A DNA stretch of 64,000 bases from a virus, in IMG/VR virus record IMGVR_UViG_3300007735_000798, positions 1 to 64,000 of that record; one strand, 5' to 3'. The position numbers and the translations under genes were made by a program. Under the pieces are notes generated by a model, which was given only the letters and a program-made list of their open reading frames with translations, had not been told where the DNA came from and searched no databases. Positions 24,925 to 33,494 of this stretch are shown piece by piece. Position 1 is the stretch's first letter; the number at the start of each line of letters is the position of its first letter.

Positions 24925-26904
24925 TTATTTAATTGGGCATGCACCGCCTTCACACTCAATTCCCTCCAAAGCATCACTTCCAATATTCTGATTTATATTC
25001 ATAATTGGTTTTACTTTCGATTTTTTGTTTTCATATTGTTCTTTTGTGATTTCTTCATATGGAGCTTGTTTAAATCCATGTTTCTGTCTCAAAAGAAAAC
25101 TTACAGATTTAATTCCAGTTTCATAATTTTCAGAGAGCCATTTTTTAAGATCTGGTAATTCTTGTTCACTATAATAAGCTGTTACACTAACGGCATTATC
25201 CGACCAAACTTCTTGAAGTTTTTTAACCATTTCAAGTTGTTTAATAACACCCATATCATCAGCAAATAATGCTCCATCTGGTGTTTCACATGGGAATTCA
25301 ACAACAACAGTATCATGATTTTCAGATCCATCAAAATTAACTACATATTCTACATGATAACCCAAATCTCTACAATAAGTAACAAGTTGGTCATTACTTG
25401 CCATACGAACTCTTCTAGTATAATATTTTGAATAAGCAGGATGAACTCCTGGAGTTGAACCACCAAGAAGACTTAATGTTCCGCTGGGTTTAATTGTAGT
25501 TAATTTAATACTACGATTCCATCCACGCTCTTTACTCCATTCTTTATCAAATTTACGAAGTTCTTTATAACAAATATCAAGCCATTCAATTTTATCAAGA
25601 GATTGGCAAATACCAGTTACTCCAAGTCCGAGACGCATATTTTTATGTACAATTTTATTTGTCTCTTCATGAATGAATGGAAGAGCGGCAATAGCTTTTT
25701 GCGTCTTATAAAGAAGTTTGGCGCAAAGAATAAGCTCTTCTTTTGAAGTTATATTATTAAGATATAATTCAGAAAGATTACAACATTCATAAGAAGCTAG
25801 ACTAATTTCGCCACAAGGATTTGTACCAACGACATTATCTTCATCTGTAGGATAGAGATTACTATCTTTCATTGGGCCATCTTTTAAACGGCCATATTTT
25901 TGAGATAATGGAAGATTAAAAAATCCATATGGTTCTCCTTTTGCAAAACCCGTTTCACTATCCAATACATAACCATTACTCCATATCTCATTTGAAATAT
26001 GAGAAAAGTCATCTGCATAAATTGTATTATTGGACATGGCGCGCCAATTTGGAATATTCCCAAGTGACCAGTTTTTTGCACGAAGGAAAAGATAATCATC
26101 TGGATCACCGATAGCAATTTGCGCGCTACGACGAACATTGCCAGAAACCACAATTCCACCAATAATGTTACAAATATCAAGTACATCAATAGACCGAAGT
26201 TTTTTACCTTCTCTGGATTGAAAAATCTTATTAATTTTATCCATTCCATCAATCATAATTTGTGGTCCGCTTGCAACACCACCAAATCCACCAATTCGCT
26301 CGCCAGCTCCACGAATAAGAATTGTAGAATAATTAAATGACTTGCCTTTAATAAAAAAAGCTTCAAGAACTTTTTCTAAAAGACGGATCCAGCCTTCTCG
26401 ACTGTCGGGAACAATAAAATCTGCATCTTTTGTATTTTTATGGGTTATATTAACATCTTTTTTAATTCTTGGAAGCTCGTGAATATCTTCACGACGAATA
26501 GAAAAACCAACTCCACCACCGAGCATTAAATTTTCAAAAAGAAAAAGAAATGAGCGAATACTATTCATTGAAACGTTCCAACAATTAAGAAGAGAATTCG
26601 CTCCAAAACGATCTACTGTTGGAGTACCAAGTTGCCAAAGCATACGTCCAGCATAATTACATTTCAAATTAAAAATAAGATCAAAAAGTTGCTCAGCTTC
26701 TTCTTGAGTATAATTTGCGCCAATTTTTTGAGCGCCATTAATACAACGACGAATCGTCTCATGCCATTCTTCTGTTTTACCATCATCTTTTAATCTGGCG
26801 TATGTTCTTTTGTAAACAATATATCCAAGACCATTAAATCCCCAGTTGGGTTGTTTATCTTTATATTTATTGGCAAACTTCTCTGAAATAATTTCTGTAC
26901 TCAT
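24925..26904 (-). CDS. nrdJ: Class II (B12-dependent) ribonucleotide reductase
   Basis: A 659-residue reductase of the RtpR-like monomeric class II type. The catalytic cysteine is C364 in 'TNPCGEISL', with the redox pair C108 ('LNCWN') and C375 ('ECCNLSEL') at the spacing known for RtpR. The C-terminal shuttle cysteines are C651 and C656 ('CEGGACPIK'), also at RtpR spacing. It is about 80 residues shorter than Lactobacillus RtpR. It reduces ribonucleotides with adenosylcobalamin and works without oxygen-dependent partners. The host must supply or import B12. A strong promoter sits directly upstream. Confidence 0.92.
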   Translation of the reverse strand: MSTEIISEKFANKYKDKQPNWGFNGLGYIVYKRTYARLKDDGKTEEWHETIRRCINGAQKIGANYTQEEAEQLFDLIFNLKCNYAGRMLWQLGTPTVDRFGANSLLNCWNVSMNSIRSFLFLFENLMLGGGVGFSIRREDIHELPRIKKDVNITHKNTKDADFIVPDSREGWIRLLEKVLEAFFIKGKSFNYSTILIRGAGERIGGFGGVASGPQIMIDGMDKINKIFQSREGKKLRSIDVLDICNIIGGIVVSGNVRRSAQIAIGDPDDYLFLRAKNWSLGNIPNWRAMSNNTIYADDFSHISNEIWSNGYVLDSETGFAKGEPYGFFNLPLSQKYGRLKDGPMKDSNLYPTDEDNVVGTNPCGEISLASYECCNLSELYLNNITSKEELILCAKLLYKTQKAIAALPFIHEETNKIVHKNMRLGLGVTGICQSLDKIEWLDICYKELRKFDKEWSKERGWNRSIKLTTIKPSGTLSLLGGSTPGVHPAYSKYYTRRVRMASNDQLVTYCRDLGYHVEYVVNFDGSENHDTVVVEFPCETPDGALFADDMGVIKQLEMVKKLQEVWSDNAVSVTAYYSEQELPDLKKWLSENYETGIKSVSFLLRQKHGFKQAPYEEITKEQYENKKSKVKPIMNINQNIGSDALEGIECEGGACPIK

Positions 26905-26915
26905 TGTAATTATAA

Positions 26916-26944
26916 ATTATACATCAATATGATTAACATGGCAA
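26916..26944 (-). promoter_or_regulatory. Sigma-70-like promoter for the reductase gene
   Basis: Leftward: -35 TTGCCA (26939-26944), 17-base spacer, -10 TATAAT (26916-26921), 11 bases to the ATG at 26904. A second TATAAT overlaps at 26909-26914. The predicted leader is about 4 bases. It is in the 71-base gap between the reductase and the gene at 26976, which is otherwise A+T-rich with no terminator-like hairpin. I see no riboswitch-sized leader, so no cobalamin riboswitch. Confidence 0.62.
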
Positions 26945-26975
26945 AAAAATAAAAATTATCAAAAATAAAAATATT

Positions 26976-27314
26976 TTATTGAAGCTCTTTTGGTGTATGT
27001 TTCAGATTTCTTTTTTGCTTCCACTGTTTTGTGTAATTTTTTTTAATTGGATCATTTTTAGCTCCTCCACGTTTTTCACTAAGTTCTTTTGATAAATCGA
27101 ACATTTCACCAAAAGTTCCTGCTTTATTTGTTTTATCCATAAATGCGCGCTGTGAATACGGATCTATATTTGCATCAATACTTGCTTGTGGAACAACAAA
27201 TTCTCTATTCCATTTAAGACCATCTTCGTCAATATATATCTTTTCATCATTCATGTGAAAAAATATTTCACGAATTTCTTCTGTTTCTGGGTGACTAAAT
27301 AAATAGTAAGGCAT
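26976..27314 (-). CDS. Small FmdB-like phage protein without zinc cysteines
   Basis: A 112-residue protein from the ATG at 27314 ('MPYYLFSHPETEEI'); an upstream TTG would add six residues. The N-terminus is like the FmdB/zinc-ribbon family start (MPxYxF), but the cysteines are missing, as in several small phage proteins. The C-terminal half is basic ('NYTKQWKQKRNLKHTPK'). The gene follows a transferase gene by 2 bases. Function unknown. Confidence 0.55.
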   Translation of the reverse strand: MPYYLFSHPETEEIREIFFHMNDEKIYIDEDGLKWNREFVVPQASIDANIDPYSQRAFMDKTNKAGTFGEMFDLSKELSEKRGGAKNDPIKKNYTKQWKQKRNLKHTPKELQ

Positions 27315-27316
27315 AA

Positions 27317-28429
27317 TTAAATTGGTATCCAAGGTTGCTGTTTCATTCTTATATGGTTTTTAAATTCACCTTCTGTTTCATGATATCCTCTATAATGAAC
27401 AAATTTATTTTTATCATTGCCTTCTAATTTTTCATATTTATTTTCATACTTAACATGATCACAAACTACATGTGTAACACATGCAATTTTTACTCCTGCT
27501 GGATACCATTTATTCCAACATACAAATAAATCTTGAGTACCTTTTCCCTCATAACCATCGAAGTCTGCAAGTAAAAGAGCTTTTTCTGACATTAATGTGC
27601 ATCCAAATCCACACCAATCACTCGGGACGATAGACCCTTTACCAATTCCTGGATAAGCAAAATCAAGCCATCCTCTTCTTCTCCAACCATTTTTTGCAAT
27701 AATTTCCCATATATTTCCATTAGGTGGATATTTTTTAATCTTATTCCTCAATCTAATAAATCTTTTATGTTCTTTTTCCAATGAAGAATTAATTTTTTTA
27801 AAATCTTCGTCTTTTTCAAGATTTTCATTATTTTTATTAACAATTTTTTCTTTTAATTTTGATTCTAAATCTTTAATATTTTTTTCGCATTTTTTATATA
27901 AATTTTTAAATCTTTCTGGTAGTAATCTTTCTTCTGGTAAAAAATCTTCATTAATTTGAGTATTAGGGGTTCCAAATCCACCTAAAAATAATCCATTAAA
28001 ATAAGTGCATGCCGCTACATCATAATAGGGATCACCATTTGCTTGTGGCATATTTAATACCCACTCACTTATTTTTAAAGCATCTGGTGGTACTAATGTA
28101 TCAGCTTCTACGCTCCATAGCATTTTTGCTTTAATTTTTTTTGCATAATTAAAAGCTGCGGCTTGCAATGATGCGATAAGAAATTGGGATTCTTCTTTAT
28201 ATTTTTCTTTTGATTTATCATTAACATCCAAATTTATAGAAATGACTTTCCACTCTTCTGGCAATAAAATTTTTGCAAGCTCATAAGCTTCTTTAGCTTC
28301 TTTACTAGTATCTGTAGCAAAAACAAAATGAACATCTTTTTTATACGATGCTGCTGCATTTATTCTTGTTAAGAATTGTCTCCATGCAAATAAGTATGAT
28401 TTTGTTGCAAATGTTGCAATTACTAACAT
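27317..28429 (-). CDS. GT-A glycosyltransferase-like protein with coiled-coil insert
   Basis: A 370-residue protein. The N-terminal half resembles a family 2-type fold with the acidic motif 'LWSVEADTLVPPDAL'. Residues about 175-235 form a Lys/Glu-rich coiled-coil insertion. The C-terminal part has 'GIGKGSIVPSDWCGFGCTLMS' and 'GTQDLFVCWNKWYPAG', acceptor-side patterns of this type. A small gene (28434-28574) ends 4 bases upstream. Sugar and acceptor unknown. Confidence 0.65.
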   Translation of the reverse strand: MLVIATFATKSYLFAWRQFLTRINAAASYKKDVHFVFATDTSKEAKEAYELAKILLPEEWKVISINLDVNDKSKEKYKEESQFLIASLQAAAFNYAKKIKAKMLWSVEADTLVPPDALKISEWVLNMPQANGDPYYDVAACTYFNGLFLGGFGTPNTQINEDFLPEERLLPERFKNLYKKCEKNIKDLESKLKEKIVNKNNENLEKDEDFKKINSSLEKEHKRFIRLRNKIKKYPPNGNIWEIIAKNGWRRRGWLDFAYPGIGKGSIVPSDWCGFGCTLMSEKALLLADFDGYEGKGTQDLFVCWNKWYPAGVKIACVTHVVCDHVKYENKYEKLEGNDKNKFVHYRGYHETEGEFKNHIRMKQQPWIPI

Positions 28430-28433
28430 TTTA

Positions 28434-28574
28434 TTATTTTTTCTTTAAATTTTTTCTAATTTGACTGGCTTTCGGAGACATTCTACGTAGTTCTCCATTT
28501 GGCATCATCATATATTTAGTACCATCTTTTAACTCAATTGTTTCGCCTAAATTTGGTTTTGGAGTAATAATCAT
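28434..28574 (-). CDS. Small 46-residue protein
   Basis: A short open frame filling the gap between two transferase genes, from the ATG at 28572-28574 to a double stop. The protein starts 'MIITPKPNLGETIELKDG' and ends in a Lys-rich tail. It is 1 base downstream of the gene at 28576-29664 and 4 bases upstream of the next. The exact fit between neighbours supports a real gene. The 'TIELKDGTKY' strand pair looks like a small beta structure. Function unknown. Confidence 0.55.
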   Translation of the reverse strand: MIITPKPNLGETIELKDGTKYMMMPNGELRRMSPKASQIRKNLKKK

Positions 28575-28575
28575 A

Positions 28576-29664
28576 TTATACAGATTCCATAATTTTTAAT
28601 ATTTCATCGACCATTTTTGTATATGTAAATGTTTCTTGTAATTTTAATCCAGCCGTATTAATAGGATTTTGTTTATATCTAGATTCAACTTTATCTAAAC
28701 CATCAAGGAAATCTTGATCATTCCAATCAAAAATATTACCTTGATTAAAAGCATCTCCTTGTTTGAAAAAGATATTATCATAACAAGGAATTTTACCATT
28801 CGGATTTACGAGAACAGAATTATCGTCATTCATCCAGTCTTTATATGCGTGAGCATTAAGACCAATACAATGCTTACCAAGAGCTACAGACTGGAATTCT
28901 GGAAGTCCCCATCCTTCTCCACCACTCATTGCTAATACAATATCTATATTATTTAATAAATCATTATACATCTCATTAGATGGTAAATAATTTAAGAAAT
29001 TAATATTAAAATATCTTTGACCATTTAATGCTTGATTAATAATTTGAGATTGAACATTCGGATCTATAAAATGATTAAAAATGGCGCAATTTAAAAAATA
29101 GCCTTCTTTATTTCCATATTTTTTAATCCAATTTTGTAAAACTTTAATATGTCTTTTTCTTTGTGGCTCTAATTTGCCAAAAAGACCAAATTGAATTCCG
29201 TTTTTATTTTTAGGTGATACTTGTTTAAAATGAATATTGTCAAAACCTAGTGGAAGATATTGAATATTTTCTATTCCATAATTTTGGAAAACAGATACAG
29301 AATAATTATTTGAAAATAAAACTTTTGTATTATTTTTAATAATATTGATTTCAATATTTGTTGGGGAATCTACTTCATAAAAAGATAATAATACTTGTTT
29401 ATCAGAAAAAGACTCTAAACTTCCATTTAAATGCCATAATTTAAAAACTGGATTTTTTCTAGAGTGCTCAGATGGAGCACGAATAATTGACTGTTGAATC
29501 CAATTAAAAAATTCTTTATCCTGTACTTGTGTAGAAATATCTACATTTCCTATCGTAAATAATAGGACATCTACTTTTCTATTATAAAGTTCTCTTAGAA
29601 TCGAGAGAGAAACTTGACCAAGAGAAGTTGAATTTAAAGGTAAATGACAAGTAATTTTATTCAC
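28576..29664 (-). CDS. GT4-type (GT-B) glycosyltransferase
   Basis: A 362-residue GT-B enzyme. The N-terminal domain contains 'LPLNSTSLGQVSLSIL'. The C-terminal donor domain has 'IQFGLFGKLEPQRKRHIKVL' and 'VLAMSGGEGWGLPEFQSVALG', the E-x7-E type motif of family 4. It is separated by 2 bases from the SSB-like gene, so it is transcribed from the promoter at 29976-30004. Donor and acceptor are unknown. Confidence 0.83.
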   Translation of the reverse strand: MNKITCHLPLNSTSLGQVSLSILRELYNRKVDVLLFTIGNVDISTQVQDKEFFNWIQQSIIRAPSEHSRKNPVFKLWHLNGSLESFSDKQVLLSFYEVDSPTNIEINIIKNNTKVLFSNNYSVSVFQNYGIENIQYLPLGFDNIHFKQVSPKNKNGIQFGLFGKLEPQRKRHIKVLQNWIKKYGNKEGYFLNCAIFNHFIDPNVQSQIINQALNGQRYFNINFLNYLPSNEMYNDLLNNIDIVLAMSGGEGWGLPEFQSVALGKHCIGLNAHAYKDWMNDDNSVLVNPNGKIPCYDNIFFKQGDAFNQGNIFDWNDQDFLDGLDKVESRYKQNPINTAGLKLQETFTYTKMVDEILKIMESV

Positions 29665-29666
29665 AA

Positions 29667-29966
29667 TTAAAAAGGAATTTCTTCTGATTGTGGCAATTCT
29701 TCGCTATTTTTTGGGGTAACTGGTTTAGATTTATCAACTTTTTCAGATGATTTACTTGAAGATTGAGGTAAAGAATTATCAAAATAAACGCGATAATCTG
29801 GCTGATTAGATCCTTCAGTTTTATATTTATTTTTAAATACGATTACTTTAATTTCTTCTCCTGATTTTGTTTTAACAGAGCCTGTTAAGAAATTATTTCC
29901 AGTTTTTGATTTTTTAACCCAAAAAGCTCCAGCTTCTTGTAATTTAGTTTTTTCATTTGTATCCAT
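29667..29966 (-). CDS. Candidate single-stranded DNA-binding protein with SSB-type tail
   Basis: A 99-residue protein: a small beta-rich N-terminal domain (residues 10-65, 'AGAFWVKKSKTGNNFLTGSV' onward, somewhat like the DUF736 fold), a Ser/Lys/Pro linker, and the ending 'LPQSEEIPF'. That acidic tip closing in I-P-F is the hallmark of bacterial SSB C-termini, which dock repair and replication proteins. The N-domain is shorter than a normal OB-fold SSB. No other SSB is seen in the window, so this is a good candidate for that role. It has its own promoter, 9 bases away. Confidence 0.55.
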   Translation of the reverse strand: MDTNEKTKLQEAGAFWVKKSKTGNNFLTGSVKTKSGEEIKVIVFKNKYKTEGSNQPDYRVYFDNSLPQSSSKSSEKVDKSKPVTPKNSEELPQSEEIPF

Positions 29967-29975
29967 AATTTTTAT

Positions 29976-30004
29976 ATATTAATTAATATTTATTTGTTTG
30001 TCAA
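29976..30004 (-). promoter_or_regulatory. Near-consensus promoter for the SSB-like gene
   Basis: Leftward: -35 TTGACA (29999-30004), 17-base spacer, -10 TAATAT (29976-29981), 9 bases to the ATG at 29966. The -35 lies in the last codons of the sigma factor gene. The predicted leader is 2-3 bases. Confidence 0.65.
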
Positions 30005-30556
30005 TTTTTTTTTAGCAAATTCTATAAATTTATTATGCCAATTTAAAACAGTTTGGGGAGTTACATCTAAAATTTGACCAATTTCTGAATAATTTAAAAT
30101 ACGTTCTTTATTATAAAAATATCTATAGTATATAGCTTTTTTTGTATTAGGGTCAGTTATTTCATTAAATAAATCAATAATTGTATCTACTGCTTCTTTT
30201 TTATTTATCTCACTATCTTTTTTAACAGAATTTATAAAAAATTCTAAATGTTTATCTTCTATAGGTACTAATTTTGAATTTTTATTTTTATGGTTCAAAC
30301 AAAAAAATCTAACTTGATTTCCTAACCAAGTAGAAAATTTACTACCTTTTTCTATATTAAAAGACATTGCAGCATTAAACACTATCCAATATCTATTATC
30401 ATGTAATTCATTTAAATCAATATTACAGGATACGCAATATTTTTTACCAATATTAAAAATTAGACCACTATGTTTTTCAGTTAATTGTTTTAAACTTTCA
30501 TTACATTGACTACAAATTATTTTACTGATTAATTTTTCATCAGAAATATTTTTCAT
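29990..30556 (-). CDS. Phage sigma-70-like factor
   Basis: A 188-residue protein with two sigma regions. Residues about 60-95 ('YWIVFNAAMSFNIEKGSKFSTWLGNQV') match region 2, which binds core polymerase and the -10 element. Residues about 150-185 ('LNYSEIGQILDVTPQTVLNW') form a region 4-type helix-turn-helix. C-x2-C pairs at 'ICSQC' and 'YCVSC' near the N-terminus may form a small zinc site, unusual for sigma factors. It heads the leftward unit and is divergent from the plus-strand block. It may direct transcription of the tail genes, whose promoters do not look like sigma-70 sites. Confidence 0.7.
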   Translation of the reverse strand: MKNISDEKLISKIICSQCNESLKQLTEKHSGLIFNIGKKYCVSCNIDLNELHDNRYWIVFNAAMSFNIEKGSKFSTWLGNQVRFFCLNHKNKNSKLVPIEDKHLEFFINSVKKDSEINKKEAVDTIIDLFNEITDPNTKKAIYYRYFYNKERILNYSEIGQILDVTPQTVLNWHNKFIEFAKKKLTNK

Positions 30557-30563
30557 TAAAATG

Positions 30564-30592
30564 AAATTATCATATATTTAATACTATGTCAA
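30564..30592 (-). promoter_or_regulatory. Promoter for the sigma factor gene
   Basis: Leftward: -35 TTGACA (30587-30592). With a 17-base spacer the -10 is TAATTT (30564-30569), leaving 7 bases to the ATG at 30556. An alternative -10, GATAAT (30566-30571), has a 15-base spacer. It lies in the divergent gap between the leftward and rightward blocks. Confidence 0.5.
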
Positions 30593-30631
30593 TATTTTTT
30601 TTTGATTTTTTAAAAAAGAAGAATATAATTT

Positions 30632-31114
30632 GTGAGCAAAGCGAGCAAATTGAAACCGAACAACGTGAGGTTTCGAAAAGAGAAATGTTCCTTTATTTTA
30701 ACTTTTTTGATACTTATGTCAAGCTTATATTTAATTTTACTCTGTTGTTGTGGGGCATTAATTATACATTTATGGTTTTATTCTGATTTTTTTGCTTATT
30801 ATTTAAAATCATGTAAAATTTTTATACCTAAAAAAATCTATAACTGGTTATTAATTGAAGAGTATATTAACAATAAAGACCCGCAATTATTTTTTGATAG
30901 TTATATTGAATATTTTTTTGTAAAAAAGAGTTTTATAAAGTCATTTAATGTTAAATTTTTTCTTAAACTTTTTTCATGTATAACATGCTTTACTGTATGG
31001 GTATCTCTAATATTATCTTTAATATACGGTAATATATTATATATTGGCTTAATATTTGTTATTCTTCGAATACTTGATTTTATTCTTAGATATGTATTAA
31101 AAAAAACAATATAA
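30632..31114 (+). CDS. Membrane protein, possible frameshifted start
   Basis: A 160-residue protein with two hydrophobic regions: residues about 20-50 and 105-155, the second likely forming two membrane segments. From the GTG the first codons are G/C-rich in third positions, unlike the rest of the genome. An overlapping frame begins with an ATG at 30586 and reads 'MSIFFFDFLKKKNIICEQ', with more natural codon use, before stopping at 30786. The true protein may start at 30586 and enter this frame near the T run at 30703-30708. First gene of the plus-strand block. Function unknown; a holin or inner-membrane factor is possible. Confidence 0.5.
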   Translation: MSKASKLKPNNVRFRKEKCSFILTFLILMSSLYLILLCCCGALIIHLWFYSDFFAYYLKSCKIFIPKKIYNWLLIEEYINNKDPQLFFDSYIEYFFVKKSFIKSFNVKFFLKLFSCITCFTVWVSLILSLIYGNILYIGLIFVILRILDFILRYVLKKTI

Positions 31115-31120
31115 TCTCTT

Positions 31121-31555
31121 ATGAAAAAATTAGATTTTTGCAAACCTACAAAATCAATTACTGGATCTTGGATTACTTTTGGATTAACACAGGATCAGGA
31201 AGATCAAAAGAAAAATGGGTTTTATGTAAATATTATTAAGCAAGCTGGATGGAACGATCAAACAAAAAATGGGACATTTAAAGAAAATGTAAATAATCCA
31301 GAAAAACATAAAAGGATTAAACTAAGTGAAAATGATATCGCTGAAACTCTTTTAGTTTTACAATCTAACGGCTCTAGAAAATGGTCTACAGTTCATGCTG
31401 GTAAAACCCCTATTTTTATAGAACCTTTTATCAAAGAAGAAAATCATATAGGCTATTTAATTAAATTAGGCGGTATTGGTATTGCTTTAAATTTTGCAGA
31501 AACCCTTCGTCTTCAAGAGTATTTAAAATTGACTTTACAACAAATGTATTTATAA
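31121..31555 (+). CDS. Small beta-rich protein, possible ssDNA-binding (whirly/PC4-like)
   Basis: A 144-residue protein with a pattern of two beta-sheet halves and a C-terminal helix: 'GFYVNIIKQAGWNDQTKNGTF', 'GSRKWSTVHAGKTPIFIEPF', then 'IGYLIKLGGIGIALNFAETL' and an amphipathic helix. This layout resembles the PC4/whirly-like ssDNA-binding proteins of several phages; I recognise the pattern only. A TATAAT hexamer lies 5 bases before the ATG, without a clear -35. It sits between the membrane protein and a glycosyltransferase gene. Confidence 0.45.
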   Translation: MKKLDFCKPTKSITGSWITFGLTQDQEDQKKNGFYVNIIKQAGWNDQTKNGTFKENVNNPEKHKRIKLSENDIAETLLVLQSNGSRKWSTVHAGKTPIFIEPFIKEENHIGYLIKLGGIGIALNFAETLRLQEYLKLTLQQMYL

Positions 31556-31556
31556 T
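31529..31556 (+). promoter_or_regulatory. Near-consensus promoter for the large glycosyltransferase
   Basis: -35 TTGACT (31529-31534), 16-base spacer, -10 TATAAT (31551-31556), 8 bases to the ATG at 31565. It overlaps the 3' end of the upstream gene. The predicted leader is 1-2 bases. Confidence 0.6.
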
Positions 31557-31564
31557 ACATTAAT

Positions 31565-33493
31565 ATGCGTAAAAAAAGAGTTTTATTTTTAACTGATTAC
31601 GCTGGGGCTTTTACAGGGTTTGGTAAACAATGTAAATTATTGCTATCTTATCTTTATAAAACTGGTAAATATGAAATATTGAATGCCGCACAAGGAATTC
31701 ATAAAGATGGGCCGCATACAAAAAAATATCCTTGGAAAACAATTGGAGTTTTACCCGTAGACCCGCAAAAGATACAACAAATAAATCAAGATCAAAATTT
31801 AGCACGAATGGCGGCTTATGGAAGTTTAGAAATTACGTCTATTGTAAAAGAATTTAAACCAGATGTAGTTTTTTCTATTAATGATACTTGGGGGTCGCAA
31901 TTTGTAATAAATGAACCATTTTTTAATACTATTCCTACTGTGTGTTGGAATACTTTTGATTCTTTACCATTATTGCCAGATACAATAGAAAATAGTAAAA
32001 AATTAACACACTATTGGACATGGAGTGATTTTGCAAGAAAAGAACTACATAAATTAGGATTTAATCATGTAAAAAATCAATACCCCTTAGTTAATACAAA
32101 AAATTTCTATAAATTACCAGAGCATGAAATTGCTGAAATTAAAAATAGATTTAATATTCCACAAAATTCATTTATTATTGGTTTTGTATTTAGGAATCAA
32201 TTAAGAAAATTAATTAATACTCAAATTGAGGCCTACTCATTATTTAAAAAGCATAATCCTGAAATAAAAAATACATTTTTATATACTCATACTCATTATG
32301 GTGAAGGATGGGATATTCATAGATTGTGCCAACAATATGGAGTAGATCCAAGGGAAGTTCTTTGTACTTATATTTGCAAAGAAACCCGTCAATATTTTAT
32401 CGCACCTTTTCATGGTCAAGATATTGAAAATCCAATTACAAAACGCAAAACTCTTGTAACAGTTAATGTTGGATTGGGTGTTACGGATAAACAACTAAAT
32501 GAAATATATAATATATTTTCTTTATATTCCCATCCAGCTACTTCTGGAGCCTGCGAATTACCATGTGTTGAAGCCGCTCTTACTGAAAAAATAATTACTA
32601 CATGCGCCTATTCTTTTGGAGAAGATATTATTGAAAATAATAAAGGTAGCATTCCAATAAAATTTACTTTTTATACCGAACACGGAACACAATTTTTAAA
32701 ATCTCAACCATCTCCATACGAATTGTCAAAAATTTTTAAAAAAGTATATGAGATGAATCCCCAAACTAGAATAAAAATGGAAAAAGATTCTAGAACGTGG
32801 GCTTTAGAAAATTATTCTATAGATATAAATGGTAAAAAAATTGAAGAATTTATAGATAGTAATCCAATATTAGAAAATGAATCTTTTAATTTTGAGCATA
32901 AGTCAGAAAAAAATCCAAATCCATCTGCTATAGTTAATCATAATGAAGATAGTAGAGTTTGGATTAAATCTCTATATAAATTAATTTTAGATATGGATGT
33001 ATCTGATCAGGATGAGGGGTTAACACATTGGTTGCAAAAATTAGAACAAAAAGTTCCAAAAGAACAAATTGAAAATTATTTTAGACAAGTAGCTCAACAA
33101 GAATTATCAAAAAATAATAATAAAAATATTGAATTAAAAGATTTATTTAACGAATCTCCAGAACTTAAAAAAGTATTAATTGTACAACCAGAAAGTATTG
33201 GAGATATATTTATGTTAACTTCTATATTTGAATCTATCAGAAATAGATATCCTAAAAATCAATATAAAATATATGTAGCAACAAAACCAGAATATATAGA
33301 TTTAATTGATGGAAATCCTTTTATTGATAAATGGATACCATATCATCAAGCCATGGATAATATTATTTTGATGGAAGGTGGAATGGGCCAAAAAGGAATT
33401 TGTGATATAGTTTATTATCCTTATTTTGGCACTCAACGTCTTTTAAGTTATATGCATAATGGAGAAGATAAAATAGATTTGGAGTTAAAATAA
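31565..33493 (+). CDS. GT4 transferase fused to DUF4214-like and GT9 N-terminal lobes
   Basis: A 642-residue multi-part protein. Residues 1 to about 430 form a GT-B transferase: 'RVLFLTDYAGAFTGFGKQC', 'IIGFVFRNQLRKLINTQ', and 'LYSHPATSGACELPCVEAAL' as the donor motif. Residues about 470-515 ('DSRVWIKSLYKLILDMDV') look like a DUF4214 repeat. From about 540, 'KVLIVQPESIGDIFMLTSIF' is the start of a GT9 enzyme, but only its N-terminal lobe is present. The C-terminal lobe is encoded by the next gene, beginning one base after this stop. The two chains may form one split enzyme. Confidence 0.78.
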   Translation: MRKKRVLFLTDYAGAFTGFGKQCKLLLSYLYKTGKYEILNAAQGIHKDGPHTKKYPWKTIGVLPVDPQKIQQINQDQNLARMAAYGSLEITSIVKEFKPDVVFSINDTWGSQFVINEPFFNTIPTVCWNTFDSLPLLPDTIENSKKLTHYWTWSDFARKELHKLGFNHVKNQYPLVNTKNFYKLPEHEIAEIKNRFNIPQNSFIIGFVFRNQLRKLINTQIEAYSLFKKHNPEIKNTFLYTHTHYGEGWDIHRLCQQYGVDPREVLCTYICKETRQYFIAPFHGQDIENPITKRKTLVTVNVGLGVTDKQLNEIYNIFSLYSHPATSGACELPCVEAALTEKIITTCAYSFGEDIIENNKGSIPIKFTFYTEHGTQFLKSQPSPYELSKIFKKVYEMNPQTRIKMEKDSRTWALENYSIDINGKKIEEFIDSNPILENESFNFEHKSEKNPNPSAIVNHNEDSRVWIKSLYKLILDMDVSDQDEGLTHWLQKLEQKVPKEQIENYFRQVAQQELSKNNNKNIELKDLFNESPELKKVLIVQPESIGDIFMLTSIFESIRNRYPKNQYKIYVATKPEYIDLIDGNPFIDKWIPYHQAMDNIILMEGGMGQKGICDIVYYPYFGTQRLLSYMHNGEDKIDLELK

Positions 33494-33494
33494 T

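Noticed and set aside
26905-26975. Cobalamin riboswitch upstream of the B12-dependent reductase
   Set aside because: Only 71 bases are available, most of them occupied by a promoter that leaves a leader of a few bases, and no B12-box-like or paired structure is visible.
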